Assembly (NCBI RefSeq): GCF_030580655.1
Contig: NZ_JAUQTB010000003.1
Span: 62,001 to 126,000 of the forward strand
DNA from: Paenibacillus lacisoli
GTDB lineage: Bacteria > Bacillota > Bacilli > Paenibacillales > Paenibacillaceae
Reading direction: 5' to 3'
DNA length: 64,000 nucleotides
The notes under the pieces were generated by a model. It was not told the DNA's origin. It did not search any database and worked only from the letters and a program-made list of their open reading frames with translations. Shown here piece after piece: positions 42,594 to 54,826 of the stretch (the first letter of the stretch is position 1; each line of letters starts with the position of its first letter). The position numbers and the translations under genes are program-made.

Positions 42594-43829
42594 ATGGCCA
42601 TGTGTCAATATGCAGACTTGGAGCAAACGATCAACCGGGTGGTGTCCTGCATGCCCTGGTACCAATCATGGTTTCGATCTCAGCTTGTCGGCAGGGCAGG
42701 GATATCTGTACGGGAAAAACTGCCGCTGATGACGGCCTCTGTCTTGGAGAGGCATTACTATGTGAAGAACAGCCCGCTGGTGCAGCGCAGAGATATGCAT
42801 CGCTACCAGACATCGGGCACAAGCTCCGGCCTGCGGAAATCCATTTATTACTCCGACTGGGATGAAGAGAACTACGTGCGAATCAAGCTGGACGTGTACC
42901 GGACGATTCTGGGAAACCATAACTATCAGAGAGCCTTGGCTGATATGGGTACGGGACATGCTGAAGCCACAGCTGTAGAAGTATTCCGCCGTTTGGGCAT
43001 GCATGCCGAATCGATCTCCTTCCGGCTGCCAATTCAGCAGCATCTGGAACGGCTGGAGGATTTCAAGCCAGAAGTGCTGTATACGATGCCTTCAATCCTG
43101 AACCGTATTCTTCTTGAGTCTCCTGACCCGGCGGCATATGGTATTCGCCATGTCATTCTGGTTGGGGAGATGACTTCCCCCGCCTGGTGCAGTCAGGCTG
43201 CACGCCGGCTCGGCATCCGTACAGAGCACATCACGGATACGTACGGTTCAATTGAGATCGGCACGATCGCATATTATTCGCATGAGCATGGACGATACCT
43301 GTTAACGGAAGGTATTACAGCAGAAGGCCTGCTGCCGGAAGAAGTCGAAGAGGGCTTGGGAACACTGTCCGATGAGGAGGAGCGGGTGCTTGTTGTGACC
43401 TCGTCGGTAAGAGAAGCGTTTCCCGCCATACGTTATGTGACCTATGATGTCGTCCGCGACTTTCGTCCGATCCGGGTAGACGGTATCTTAAGACCCAGCT
43501 TCCGAAGCATCGTAAAAAGAATCGGTCCTGAGCTGAAGCACGGCGAGAAGATCAGTATTTATGATATTGAAGACGTAGTATACCGCCACCTTGCTGAAGC
43601 GGACATTCGTGTCAAAGTCGCGGGTAATGCTGTTATCGTATACCTGTTCAGCCCTCATGCAACCGAAAAAGTAATGCAGCAGATACAATACGATATAGAG
43701 CAGCGCATTCCGGAAATCGGCATGATGATCCAGGCTGGGGTCCTCGACGGTATTCAGGTCATCGAAGGCACGCGCGAGGATCTTTACTCCTCCGGTTCCA
43801 TCAAGAACAAAAAAATATTTTATGAGTAA
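42594..43829 (+). CDS. PaaK/coenzyme F390 synthetase-like adenylating enzyme
   Basis: A 411-residue adenylate-forming enzyme of the phenylacetate-CoA ligase type. The ATP loop is YQTSGTSSGLRKS (about 72-84), followed by VLVGEM-like and DTYGSIEIG (A5 region, near 218) and a reduced C-terminal domain ending in KNKKIFYE with a conserved-type lysine. It activates a carboxylate as acyl-AMP. The start at 42594 has GAGGGG upstream; an ATG at 42600 is also possible. Its stop overlaps the sbnA-like start, so the three genes 42594-45797 are one operon. The likely substrate is the diaminopropionate product of its partners or a molecule joined to it. Confidence 0.82.
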   Translation: MAMCQYADLEQTINRVVSCMPWYQSWFRSQLVGRAGISVREKLPLMTASVLERHYYVKNSPLVQRRDMHRYQTSGTSSGLRKSIYYSDWDEENYVRIKLDVYRTILGNHNYQRALADMGTGHAEATAVEVFRRLGMHAESISFRLPIQQHLERLEDFKPEVLYTMPSILNRILLESPDPAAYGIRHVILVGEMTSPAWCSQAARRLGIRTEHITDTYGSIEIGTIAYYSHEHGRYLLTEGITAEGLLPEEVEEGLGTLSDEEERVLVVTSSVREAFPAIRYVTYDVVRDFRPIRVDGILRPSFRSIVKRIGPELKHGEKISIYDIEDVVYRHLAEADIRVKVAGNAVIVYLFSPHATEKVMQQIQYDIEQRIPEIGMMIQAGVLDGIQVIEGTREDLYSSGSIKNKKIFYE

Positions 43830-44826
43830 AGAAGGGATCAGGTTGAAACTTGAAGGTGGGATTGCTGAAGCCATCGGTGGAACTCCGTTGATCCGGCTGG
43901 AGCGGCTGTTTGCGAAGAAGCCTTTTGAGGTCTACGGCAAGCTGGAATGGATGAATCCCGGAGGAAGCGCCAAGGACAGGCCCGCGCTGTCGATGCTTCG
44001 TGAGGCCATACGGCGCGGCGATATTACGAAAGACACGGTAGTGATCGAATCGAGTTCAGGAAATCTGGCCATCAGTCTGGCCCAATTATGCTGCTATATG
44101 GGGATTCGTTTTATCTGTGTTGTGGACCCCCGCACGACCGAACAGCATAAGCAGATTATCCGGAGTTTTCACGGAGAGATTGATCTGGTGACGGAGCCGG
44201 ATAAGGAGACTGGGGAGTTCCTGCCAGCCCGGATCCGGAGGGTTCAGGAGCTGCTCCACCAATGGCCGCAGGCCTACTGGACCAATCAATACAGCAACCC
44301 GGATAATTATAGGGCACATGCAGACACCACGATGCGGGAGATCGGCGAGCAGCTGGGCGCTGTTGACTACTTATTTTGTGCTGTGAGCTCATGCGGCACG
44401 ATTCGCGGCTGCATGGAGTACATCCGAAGCCAGAATTGGTCAACTCAAATCGTAGCTGTGGATGCCGTCGGAAGCGTGATTTTCGGCGGGGAGAAAGGTC
44501 CCCGCAAATTCCCCGGGATGGGTGCCGGGATCACGCCCGGATTGTATCGGCCCGGCCTGGCGGACCAGGTTGTGAACGTATCCGATGAAGAATGTGTTCG
44601 GGGCTGCCGCAGTCTGGTCCGCCGAGAGGCCATTCTGGCCGGGGCATCCTCCGGCGGCGTGATCTCCGCTGTAAACAGGCTGGCTGAGATGATCCCTGCG
44701 GGATCGGTCTGCGCTGCCATACTGCCGGACCGCGGCGAACGGTATTTGTCTACCGTATACAGTGATGCCTGGGTGAGACAGGAGCTGGGCTTGGACTTAT
44801 GCTCTCCTATGGAGGCTAAAGCATGA
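43822..44826 (+). CDS. sbnA: SbnA-like N-(2-amino-2-carboxyethyl)-L-glutamate synthase
   Basis: A PLP-dependent beta-replacement enzyme of the cysteine-synthase fold, 334 residues. SbnA joins O-phospho-L-serine and L-glutamate to give N-(1-amino-1-carboxyl-2-ethyl)-glutamate (ACEGA). Typical signatures are GGTPLIRL, NPGGSAKDRPAL (PLP lysine Lys51), ESSSGNLAISLA, VDAVGSVIFGG and ILPDRGERYLSTVYSDAW, matching staphylococcal SbnA closely. The ATG at 43822 overlaps the preceding stop; a TTG at 43843 has GAAGG at good spacing and is an alternative start. The next gene, sbnB-like, overlaps by four bases. Confidence 0.9.
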   Translation: MSKEGIRLKLEGGIAEAIGGTPLIRLERLFAKKPFEVYGKLEWMNPGGSAKDRPALSMLREAIRRGDITKDTVVIESSSGNLAISLAQLCCYMGIRFICVVDPRTTEQHKQIIRSFHGEIDLVTEPDKETGEFLPARIRRVQELLHQWPQAYWTNQYSNPDNYRAHADTTMREIGEQLGAVDYLFCAVSSCGTIRGCMEYIRSQNWSTQIVAVDAVGSVIFGGEKGPRKFPGMGAGITPGLYRPGLADQVVNVSDEECVRGCRSLVRREAILAGASSGGVISAVNRLAEMIPAGSVCAAILPDRGERYLSTVYSDAWVRQELGLDLCSPMEAKA

Positions 44827-45797
44827 TTTATTTGCATGATCGTGATATTGTTGAGATCGGAATCGATTGGCCGAGGCTGATTGAAATTATTGAGAATGTC
44901 GTGAAAATTAAGGCTGAAGGCGACTGTGTGCATCCGCTCAAGCCTTATTTGAGATTTCGTGATCCGGGAAACCGCATCATTGCCATGCCTGCCTTTGTCG
45001 GCGGAAGCATAAATATGGCAGGTATCAAGTGGATCGCAAGTTATCCGGACAATATCCGGCTGGGTCTGCCCAGAGCCCATAATACGATGATACTGAATGA
45101 TCCTGCGACCGGCGAGCCTGCCGCTTTTATACACAGCGGATTGCTCAGCGCCCTTCGCACAGCGGCAGTCAGCGGTTCCATGATTAAGGCTTTTACCTCC
45201 AGCAGACCGTCAAATCAACTGCGGCTCGGCATCATCGGATGGGGGCCCGTGGGACGCAATCATCTGGAGATGTGTATCGCCCTGCTGGGCGATAAGCTGA
45301 AGCGGATTAGCTTGTATGACCTGATGCCAATTGATTTGGATACCGTGCCTGAGGCTGTGCGGGCCAGAACAGCGATTGCAGACGATTGGCGCCAGGTTTA
45401 CCAGGATGCGGATATTTTTATTACGTGCACCGTGTCCAACCATAGATACATTGATGAGCCGCCTGGCAAAGGTGCACTTCTGCTCAACGTATCGCTCAGG
45501 GATTACAAGCCGGAAAGTGCGGCGCATTTACAAGCGATCGTCGTTGATGATTGGCAGGAGGTATGCCGGGAGAATACAGACATGGAGCAGCTGCACCTGC
45601 AATATGGCCTGCAGGAATCCGGGGTAATCACGTTGGAGGATGTCATCTGTCACGACGGGCTGGCTGCCTTGAGCAAGGAAGAGCCTGTGTTCTTCAACCC
45701 GATGGGTCTCGCGGTGTTCGATATCGGTATAGCCGCATTGTACCTGCAGGAAGCATTAAGATCAGGCAAGGGGATCCTGTTGGGGAATGATGCATGA
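44823..45797 (+). CDS. sbnB: SbnB-like 2,3-diaminopropionate biosynthesis dehydrogenase
   Basis: A 324-residue member of the ornithine cyclodeaminase/mu-crystallin family. SbnB uses NAD to split ACEGA, made by SbnA, into L-2,3-diaminopropionate and 2-oxoglutarate. Features: KWIASYPDNIRLGLPRAHNTM, the substrate region HSGLLSALRTAAVSG, Rossmann loop LGIIGWGPVGRNHLE and the end NPMGLAVFDIGIAALY. GGAGG precedes the ATG, which overlaps the previous stop as ATGA. In staphyloferrin B, viomycin and zwittermicin clusters this pair feeds an NRPS or NIS synthetase. Here the only partner is the PaaK-like enzyme. Confidence 0.9.
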   Translation: MIYLHDRDIVEIGIDWPRLIEIIENVVKIKAEGDCVHPLKPYLRFRDPGNRIIAMPAFVGGSINMAGIKWIASYPDNIRLGLPRAHNTMILNDPATGEPAAFIHSGLLSALRTAAVSGSMIKAFTSSRPSNQLRLGIIGWGPVGRNHLEMCIALLGDKLKRISLYDLMPIDLDTVPEAVRARTAIADDWRQVYQDADIFITCTVSNHRYIDEPPGKGALLLNVSLRDYKPESAAHLQAIVVDDWQEVCRENTDMEQLHLQYGLQESGVITLEDVICHDGLAALSKEEPVFFNPMGLAVFDIGIAALYLQEALRSGKGILLGNDA

Positions 45798-45806
45798 TGG
45801 CAAAAA

Positions 45807-45845
45807 ATGCAGGAGAGGAACGGGCAGCCCGTTCTTCTTCTGCAT
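45807..45845 (+). terminator. Hairpin after the diaminopropionate operon
   Basis: ATGCAGGAGAGGAACGGG pairs with GCCCGTTCTTCTTCTGCAT with a few mismatches. There is no T run, so it may be a processing or stability hairpin instead. Confidence 0.45.
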
Positions 45846-46026
45846 GGCATTGTATCGTTTTGTACATGCAATGATCTATTCATTTGCAAAGTTTGCCGAT
45901 GCATGGACGATCACCATTGAGTAATACGAACAACTGTGGGATATTGGTAACTAGTGAATACATAATTTTGACGAGTGAAACACCCTGTAGAAAAGGGGCT
46001 TATTTAACGCTGAAGGGACAAAATCT

Positions 46027-47037
46027 ATGACTAAATTAAAATTGGCCGTCATCGGTCTGGGGCATATGGGCAAGCATATGCTTCACCGCTGGGTTCCCCA
46101 GTTTGCAGAGCAGGTTGAAGTAGCAGCGCTGTGTGATAACGAGGAAAGCAGACTTCAGCAGGAGGCAGAAGCGGCAGGAAGCAGTGCCCGGCTGTATACT
46201 GATTACCGGGTGCTGCTGAACGAGGAACAGCTGGATCTGGTCTATATCGCTGTCCCGCCATCCATGCATCATGATGTGGCGCGTATCGCTTTTGAGAAAG
46301 GCGTTCATGTCTTCTGCGAGAAGCCGCTGGCGAACAGCCTGCAGGAAGCGAGGCATTTGTTGGAGCTGGCAGAGCAGTCCGATCGGCTGCATGCCATTCA
46401 TTTTTCATTCCCGATGGACCCTGAAGTCGTGCAGTTCAAACAGCTGATCGATGAGCAGGCGGTTGGTCCGATTGAACAGATGGATTTTTATCTGGAGTTT
46501 CCGCAGTGGCCGCGGGCCTGGCAGCAGAACCCCTGGATTACGACAAGACATGAGGGCGGCTATCTGCTGGAAGTTGGCATTCATTGGATCCATATGATTC
46601 AGCAGGTATTTGGCCCGATCACTCAGGTGAAGAGCCAGATCGAATATCCATCAGATGGACGACAATGCGAGAGCCGTGTGAGCGCGGTGATGAGTCTGCA
46701 TAACGGTATGGATATCCATGTATCAGGTACGGATCACCGGGAAGGAGAGGAACGCGTCTCTCTGGTCGTTCATGGGGAGCAGGGAATTATTGCACTAGAG
46801 AATTGGAGCAGCTTGTATATGGGTCCGAACGAAGCGGAATTGCGACCGGTACCTGTCAGAGGGGGAGAGGATGAGCTTCCTGTCTTCAAGCAGGTGCTTC
46901 AGATCCTGAACGGCAAGCCGGGCCAGGTCTATGATTTCTATGACGGTTACAATGCTCAGGTGGTACTAGAGGCGCTGCGCAAGCCGGGTGAGGGTGTAAC
47001 GGATCTGCGGCAGCAGCTGATTAACAGAAGGGACTAA
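46027..47037 (+). CDS. Gfo/Idh/MocA-family oxidoreductase
   Basis: A 336-residue NAD(P)-dependent dehydrogenase. The Rossmann loop is LAVIGLGHMGKHMLH, with ALCDNEE at the second strand, VYIAVPPSMHHDVA and the family Lys motif CEKPLANS (catalytic lysine). The C-terminal alpha/beta domain contains GGYLLEVGIHWIHMI, the usual Gly/His active-site element. Substrates are sugars, inositols or related alcohols and cannot be assigned here. AAGGGA precedes the ATG. It is 230 bp after the diaminopropionate operon, separated by a hairpin, so probably its own transcript. Confidence 0.9.
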   Translation: MTKLKLAVIGLGHMGKHMLHRWVPQFAEQVEVAALCDNEESRLQQEAEAAGSSARLYTDYRVLLNEEQLDLVYIAVPPSMHHDVARIAFEKGVHVFCEKPLANSLQEARHLLELAEQSDRLHAIHFSFPMDPEVVQFKQLIDEQAVGPIEQMDFYLEFPQWPRAWQQNPWITTRHEGGYLLEVGIHWIHMIQQVFGPITQVKSQIEYPSDGRQCESRVSAVMSLHNGMDIHVSGTDHREGEERVSLVVHGEQGIIALENWSSLYMGPNEAELRPVPVRGGEDELPVFKQVLQILNGKPGQVYDFYDGYNAQVVLEALRKPGEGVTDLRQQLINRRD

Positions 47038-47046
47038 TACGAAGAT

Positions 47047-47089
47047 ACAAATAAAGGCCGACTGCTGTCCGCAGCCGGTTTTATTTGTA
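47047..47089 (+). terminator. Terminator after the oxidoreductase
   Basis: ACAAATAAA pairs with TTATTTGT around an inner GGCCG/CAGCC stem. Confidence 0.65.
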
Positions 47090-47257
47090 TCTGTATTTTT
47101 GATTCTACGGCTTTTGAGGAAACGCTAGCTGTCTTACCGCCCCTCCGTCTTCTTTTAACATGTATTCTACAGTATGAGGCGATGGATTACAGCATGGAGA
47201 TATGTTCCCAAGAAATGCTATAATCACAGCAAGGACAAGATACAGGAGGCGTGAAGC

Positions 47258-48193
47258 ATGCAGGAAGAGCTTCTGGAGCAGCTGGATACATGGCATGAAG
47301 AGGACGAGTATGAACAGATCGTTGAGGCCATTTTGGAAGTACCTGAAGATGAAAGAGATTACATACTGAACAGCCATTTGGGCAGGGCGTACAACAATCT
47401 GGAGCAGTATGTGGATGCCGTTGAAGTTCTGAGCAGGATCGCCGATGAAGGTCAGGAAGACCCGCTCTGGCATTACCGCATCGGGATGGCTTACTACTAT
47501 CTGGAACGATATGAGGAAGCGAAAAAGGCTTTTGAAGCATCAGACCGGCTCGAGCCGGAAGATGAGGATACATTGGAGTTCCTGGAACTGATTGATCAGA
47601 AGCTGCTTGAAGAGCAGCCGGAAGACACAGCAGCAGCTGTGGAAACATCAGCAGCTGCTGCTGTAGATTCAGAGCTGGATCTAATGAACTTCTGGGACGA
47701 CAGTGAGCATGCATTGGAACAATATGTGCTATCACCCCCTACGGATGAGCAGATTGCTTCAGTGGAAGAAGAGCTGGTCTTCAAGCTGCCTGCATCTTAT
47801 GTGCAGATGATGAAGCTGCATAACGGCGGTGTGCCAAGCCAGCGTTATTACCCTGCAGGTACGTCGGGAGCTGCGGGATTTGTAGAGGTCGCAGCCATTC
47901 TCGGCATCGGCAGAGACAAGCCTTACTCCTTGTGTGGGGAGCAGGGCAGCAGGTCTCGTGTCATCCATGAGAATTACCCTGAATTCGGTGTCATTATCGG
48001 TGAATGTACGGCACCTGGTGAAGTCATCATGCTGGATTACCGTCCATCCGGGAATGACGGGGAGCCTGAGGTGGTTCATGTGAATAAGGATCAGAACTTT
48101 AAGGTTACTCATCTGGCTCCAGATTTTGCAAGCTTTGTTAAAGGCTTGATGGCTGGGCCGTTGGTTTCAGCGGAAGCGCCAATAGAAGATTAA
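47258..48193 (+). CDS. TPR plus SMI1/KNR4-domain protein
   Basis: A 311-residue cytoplasmic protein. The N-terminal 120 residues are acidic TPR-like helices (for example GRAYNNLEQYVDAVEVLSRI and GMAYYYLERYEEAKKAFEAS). An Ala-rich linker follows (about 125-140). The C-terminal part (about 150-300) is a SMI1/KNR4 (SUKH) domain with EEELVFKLPASYVQMMKLHNGG. SUKH proteins include many toxin immunity proteins; no toxin is nearby, and fusion to TPR suggests an adaptor. AGGAGG gives a clear start and a terminator follows. Confidence 0.87.
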   Translation: MQEELLEQLDTWHEEDEYEQIVEAILEVPEDERDYILNSHLGRAYNNLEQYVDAVEVLSRIADEGQEDPLWHYRIGMAYYYLERYEEAKKAFEASDRLEPEDEDTLEFLELIDQKLLEEQPEDTAAAVETSAAAAVDSELDLMNFWDDSEHALEQYVLSPPTDEQIASVEEELVFKLPASYVQMMKLHNGGVPSQRYYPAGTSGAAGFVEVAAILGIGRDKPYSLCGEQGSRSRVIHENYPEFGVIIGECTAPGEVIMLDYRPSGNDGEPEVVHVNKDQNFKVTHLAPDFASFVKGLMAGPLVSAEAPIED

Positions 48194-48220
48194 GTACGCA
48201 TTGATGCATCGACAGACTCC

Positions 48221-48250
48221 AGCATATTCGCTAAGGCGAATGTGCTTTTT
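48221..48250 (+). terminator. Rho-independent terminator
   Basis: AGCATATTCGC and GCGAATGTGCT form an 11-bp stem with one G-T pair, followed by TTTTT. Confidence 0.85.
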
Positions 48251-48380
48251 GTTTTGTGTGCAGGAACGGCAGTGGAATTCTGCTTCTACGCCCAAAATGA
48301 TTGCTTAAGCATCCAATATCTTTTTATTGTTACGTATTCTCCCCCTAAGGCTGTTGGTATATTGGGATCAAAGTACCTGG

Positions 48381-48394
48381 TGTAAACGCTTCAT
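48381..48394 (+). promoter_or_regulatory. Candidate CcpA cre box before the galactanase gene
   Basis: TGTAAACGCTTCAT matches the cre consensus TGWAARCGYTWNCW at 13 of 14 positions and lies 54 bp before the GTG start. Confidence 0.6.
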
Positions 48395-48432
48395 TACTTG
48401 AGGTGCTTACTCGCAGCATAGAATATGAATAG

Positions 48433-52320
<3,888 letters not shown>

Positions 52321-52345
52321 GTTGCTATCATCCAGAATAATCGAA

Positions 52346-52375
52346 AAAGAGCCTGAACTCATGTTCAGGCTCTTT
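52346..52375. terminator. Bidirectional terminator
   Basis: AAAGAGCCTGAAC-TCAT-GTTCAGGCTCTTT is a perfect 13-bp stem between the galactanase and the convergent exporter gene. Confidence 0.88.
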
Positions 52376-52398
52376 GGCATATAATGACTTCTCTCTTA

Positions 52399-53868
52399 TT
52401 AAGAGGCTGCTTTCTCTGTCTTGGATTGTGCTGCTCTGCCCGGCAGGAAGAATGCAATGACCGTAACAAAAACCGTAATCACCAAGGCAGCCAGATACGC
52501 ATGCTCCAGACCGGTCACATACTGGGTGTTAAACTGGGCGAGCGCCTGAGGATCGGGTGTGCCGCCGCTGGACGGAAAGGATGTGGTAACAGCGCTGGAC
52601 AAAATGGTGGCCAGAACAGCTACCCCGAGCGACTGCACGACTTGGCTCGATGCACTGTACAAGGGAGTAGCACCGTTCAGACGGGCCGGCGGAACTTCGG
52701 AGAGCGCAGCGACCTGGGCGTTCTGGATGACAAAGGCTACTCCGATCCCGCGCAGAATGGTCAGGAACAGGATGTAGGTCAGGCTGGTATCCAGTGTAAT
52801 CTGTGACAGCTGATAAGTATTGAAAATTAGCAGCAGAAAGCCGATGATGATCGGCACCCGCGGGCCGAACTTGTCGGCCAGCTTGCCTGCGATCGGCACC
52901 ATGACGCCGGAGGCAATGGCGAGCGGGAGCAGGAAGAGACCGGCCTCGAACGCGGTTTTGCCCCGCAGAATCTGCAGATACAGCGGCAGCAGAAATTCTG
53001 CTCCGAACAAGGCGAGCGAGCCGACAACCCCAACGACACTGCCGACGGCAAAGCTGCGGTATTGGAACAGACGCAGATCCAGCAGAGGATGCTTGCTGCG
53101 CAGCTGGGTGAATACCAGCAGGGCGAGCACTAGTCCACCTGCAATAAGTCCATAGATGACACGAGGACTGCTCCAGCCGACACCGCTCTCGCCGGCGCTG
53201 GAGGCCGCGAAGAGGATAAGTCCGAAGGAGAGCGGGGCGAGCAGGATGCCGAGCCAGTTCACGGGCAGCTTCGTGCCGCTCTCCTTGCGGAGCAGACGGT
53301 TGCCCATCGTAATGCCGATGATGCCAATCGGCACGTTAATCCAGAAAATCCAGGACAGCATGTCATGATCCACGAACCAGCCGCCGAGAATCGGGCCTGA
53401 CGCCGGTGCAAAGACGAGCACGATACCGAAGACGCCAAAGGCAATGCCCCGCTGCTCAACGGGAAAGGCTCGGAACAGCATGGCGGTTCCGAGCGGAAGT
53501 GCCATGCCGCCGCCAATCCCCTGGATGGCCCGGGCTGCAATCAGCAGCGGCAGCGAGGGGGCCAGCGCACAGAGTGCGGAGCCAGTAATGAACAGTGTGA
53601 GACCAGTGAGAAAGATGCGTTTGGATCCGTAACGGGTGCCAAGAAAACCTGACAGCGGTGTGGCTACTCCCAGCGCCATAGTGTAGAGGCTTATGACCCA
53701 CTGCACTTCGGTAGTAGAGGCTGTGAAATCCAGCTGCAGCGCACGAAGTGCCACGTTCACAATGGTCGAGTCCAGAATAACCATAAACAATCCGATAACG
53801 ACAGACGCCAGCACTTTCCATTTGTAGCTGTCATCCTCATGAGTCCGAGAAGCTGTCTGTTCAGACAT
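52399..53868 (-). CDS. DHA2-family (EmrB/QacA-type) MFS drug exporter
   Basis: A 489-residue transporter with 14 predicted membrane helices. Motif C-like GIVLVFAPASGPILGGWFVD, motif A-like GFLGTRYGSKRIFLTG and motif D-type VNVALRALQLDF place it in the DHA2 multidrug/H+ antiporter group. AAAGGAAG gives the start at 53868. A palindromic operator identical in arms to one before the TetR gene lies 52 bp upstream, so the TetR regulator encoded next door (53982-54605, same strand) controls it. Confidence 0.93.
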   Translation of the reverse strand: MSEQTASRTHEDDSYKWKVLASVVIGLFMVILDSTIVNVALRALQLDFTASTTEVQWVISLYTMALGVATPLSGFLGTRYGSKRIFLTGLTLFITGSALCALAPSLPLLIAARAIQGIGGGMALPLGTAMLFRAFPVEQRGIAFGVFGIVLVFAPASGPILGGWFVDHDMLSWIFWINVPIGIIGITMGNRLLRKESGTKLPVNWLGILLAPLSFGLILFAASSAGESGVGWSSPRVIYGLIAGGLVLALLVFTQLRSKHPLLDLRLFQYRSFAVGSVVGVVGSLALFGAEFLLPLYLQILRGKTAFEAGLFLLPLAIASGVMVPIAGKLADKFGPRVPIIIGFLLLIFNTYQLSQITLDTSLTYILFLTILRGIGVAFVIQNAQVAALSEVPPARLNGATPLYSASSQVVQSLGVAVLATILSSAVTTSFPSSGGTPDPQALAQFNTQYVTGLEHAYLAALVITVFVTVIAFFLPGRAAQSKTEKAAS

Positions 53869-53919
53869 AAGCGGTCTTCCTTTCTATAAGCAGAATATAA
53901 AGCGGCCATTCACTAAGCA

Positions 53920-53937
53920 TGTTATCACTAGATAACA
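53920..53937. promoter_or_regulatory. TetR operator before the exporter
   Basis: TGTTATCACTAGATAACA has perfect TGTTATC/GATAACA arms, the same as the site at 54639. Confidence 0.8.
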
Positions 53938-53981
53938 AGAGGCTATAAAGAAAGCGGCTGTGCCGCAGTTCTTCTGATTTG

Positions 53982-54605
53982 CTAGTTTTTGTTCGGTTGG
54001 GCGGATATGCCGTACAGAAGCAGGTCAACGACTGTATCAGGCCAGTCTTCACGGGGCGCCTTGCCGGGCTGCTGCTTCAGATAATTAAGAAACATCATAG
54101 CCGCTGTTTCAGGATTTAGGCGCTCCTCCATGGTGTGGAGCTCCCCACTCCGGAAACCCTGACCGAAGACATCGGCTACGGGCTGCAGAAATTGGCGCCA
54201 GAAGGCGGTACGTACCCGCTGCCGTGATTCGGGCTCGATCTCATGCTCCAGGTCATGGAACATCCAGCTGAGATCATGGGGGGTATCTGACAGATACCGT
54301 GCTAGCAGACGCAGGGTGGCGACGGTCTGCCTCTGACCCTGCTCAATCTGCTGAAGCAGCGCCTGGTTAACCGTCTCCAGTTCATGCAGAAGCACATCGA
54401 TATACAAAGCTTCTTTATCGCGAAAATGCCGGTACAGAGCGGGCTGGGTCAAGCCGCAGGCCAATGCGATCTGTCTGGTGGAAACGGCCCGGAAGCCGTA
54501 GGTCATGAATAAATCCCGACCTACCTGCATAATGAGCAGCCGTGTCTCGGCACCGTCCTCTGGACGGGTCCGCTGTTTGTTCGTTTTCTTCAAAGTATGG
54601 ATCAT
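53982..54605 (-). CDS. TetR/AcrR-family transcriptional regulator
   Basis: A 207-residue regulator with helix-turn-helix STRQIALACGLTQPALYRHFRD and a helical ligand domain. The start is uncertain: the ATG at 54605 has AGGGAG directly adjacent, while a TTG five codons later is better spaced. Two palindromes with identical arms, one before this gene (54639) and one before the DHA2 exporter (53920), indicate that it represses both. A typical drug-responsive pair. Confidence 0.87.
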   Translation of the reverse strand: MIHTLKKTNKQRTRPEDGAETRLLIMQVGRDLFMTYGFRAVSTRQIALACGLTQPALYRHFRDKEALYIDVLLHELETVNQALLQQIEQGQRQTVATLRLLARYLSDTPHDLSWMFHDLEHEIEPESRQRVRTAFWRQFLQPVADVFGQGFRSGELHTMEERLNPETAAMMFLNYLKQQPGKAPREDWPDTVVDLLLYGISAQPNKN

Positions 54606-54638
54606 CTCCCTGTCGGAGAAGCCGGCTGCTTCGGTGTA

Positions 54639-54656
54639 TGTTATCGTTCGATAACA
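54639..54656. promoter_or_regulatory. TetR operator before the tetR gene
   Basis: TGTTATCGTTCGATAACA is a palindrome (TGTTATCG/CGATAACA) 34 bp before the chosen start, matching the exporter site. Confidence 0.8.
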
Positions 54657-54826
54657 ACATAATGCTCCAGCGAAGGGCGCACTGTCAAGTTGGTGCACAA
54701 TTTTTGAGTTTTTTTATACCGTTCTTCACTTATTGATAAAAAAGGAGACTGTCCTGTAGGAACAATTTGTTATGATGGTTGTAATTATTAGCAGTACAGC
54801 AAGCCGAAATATTCGAAAGGAACTGT

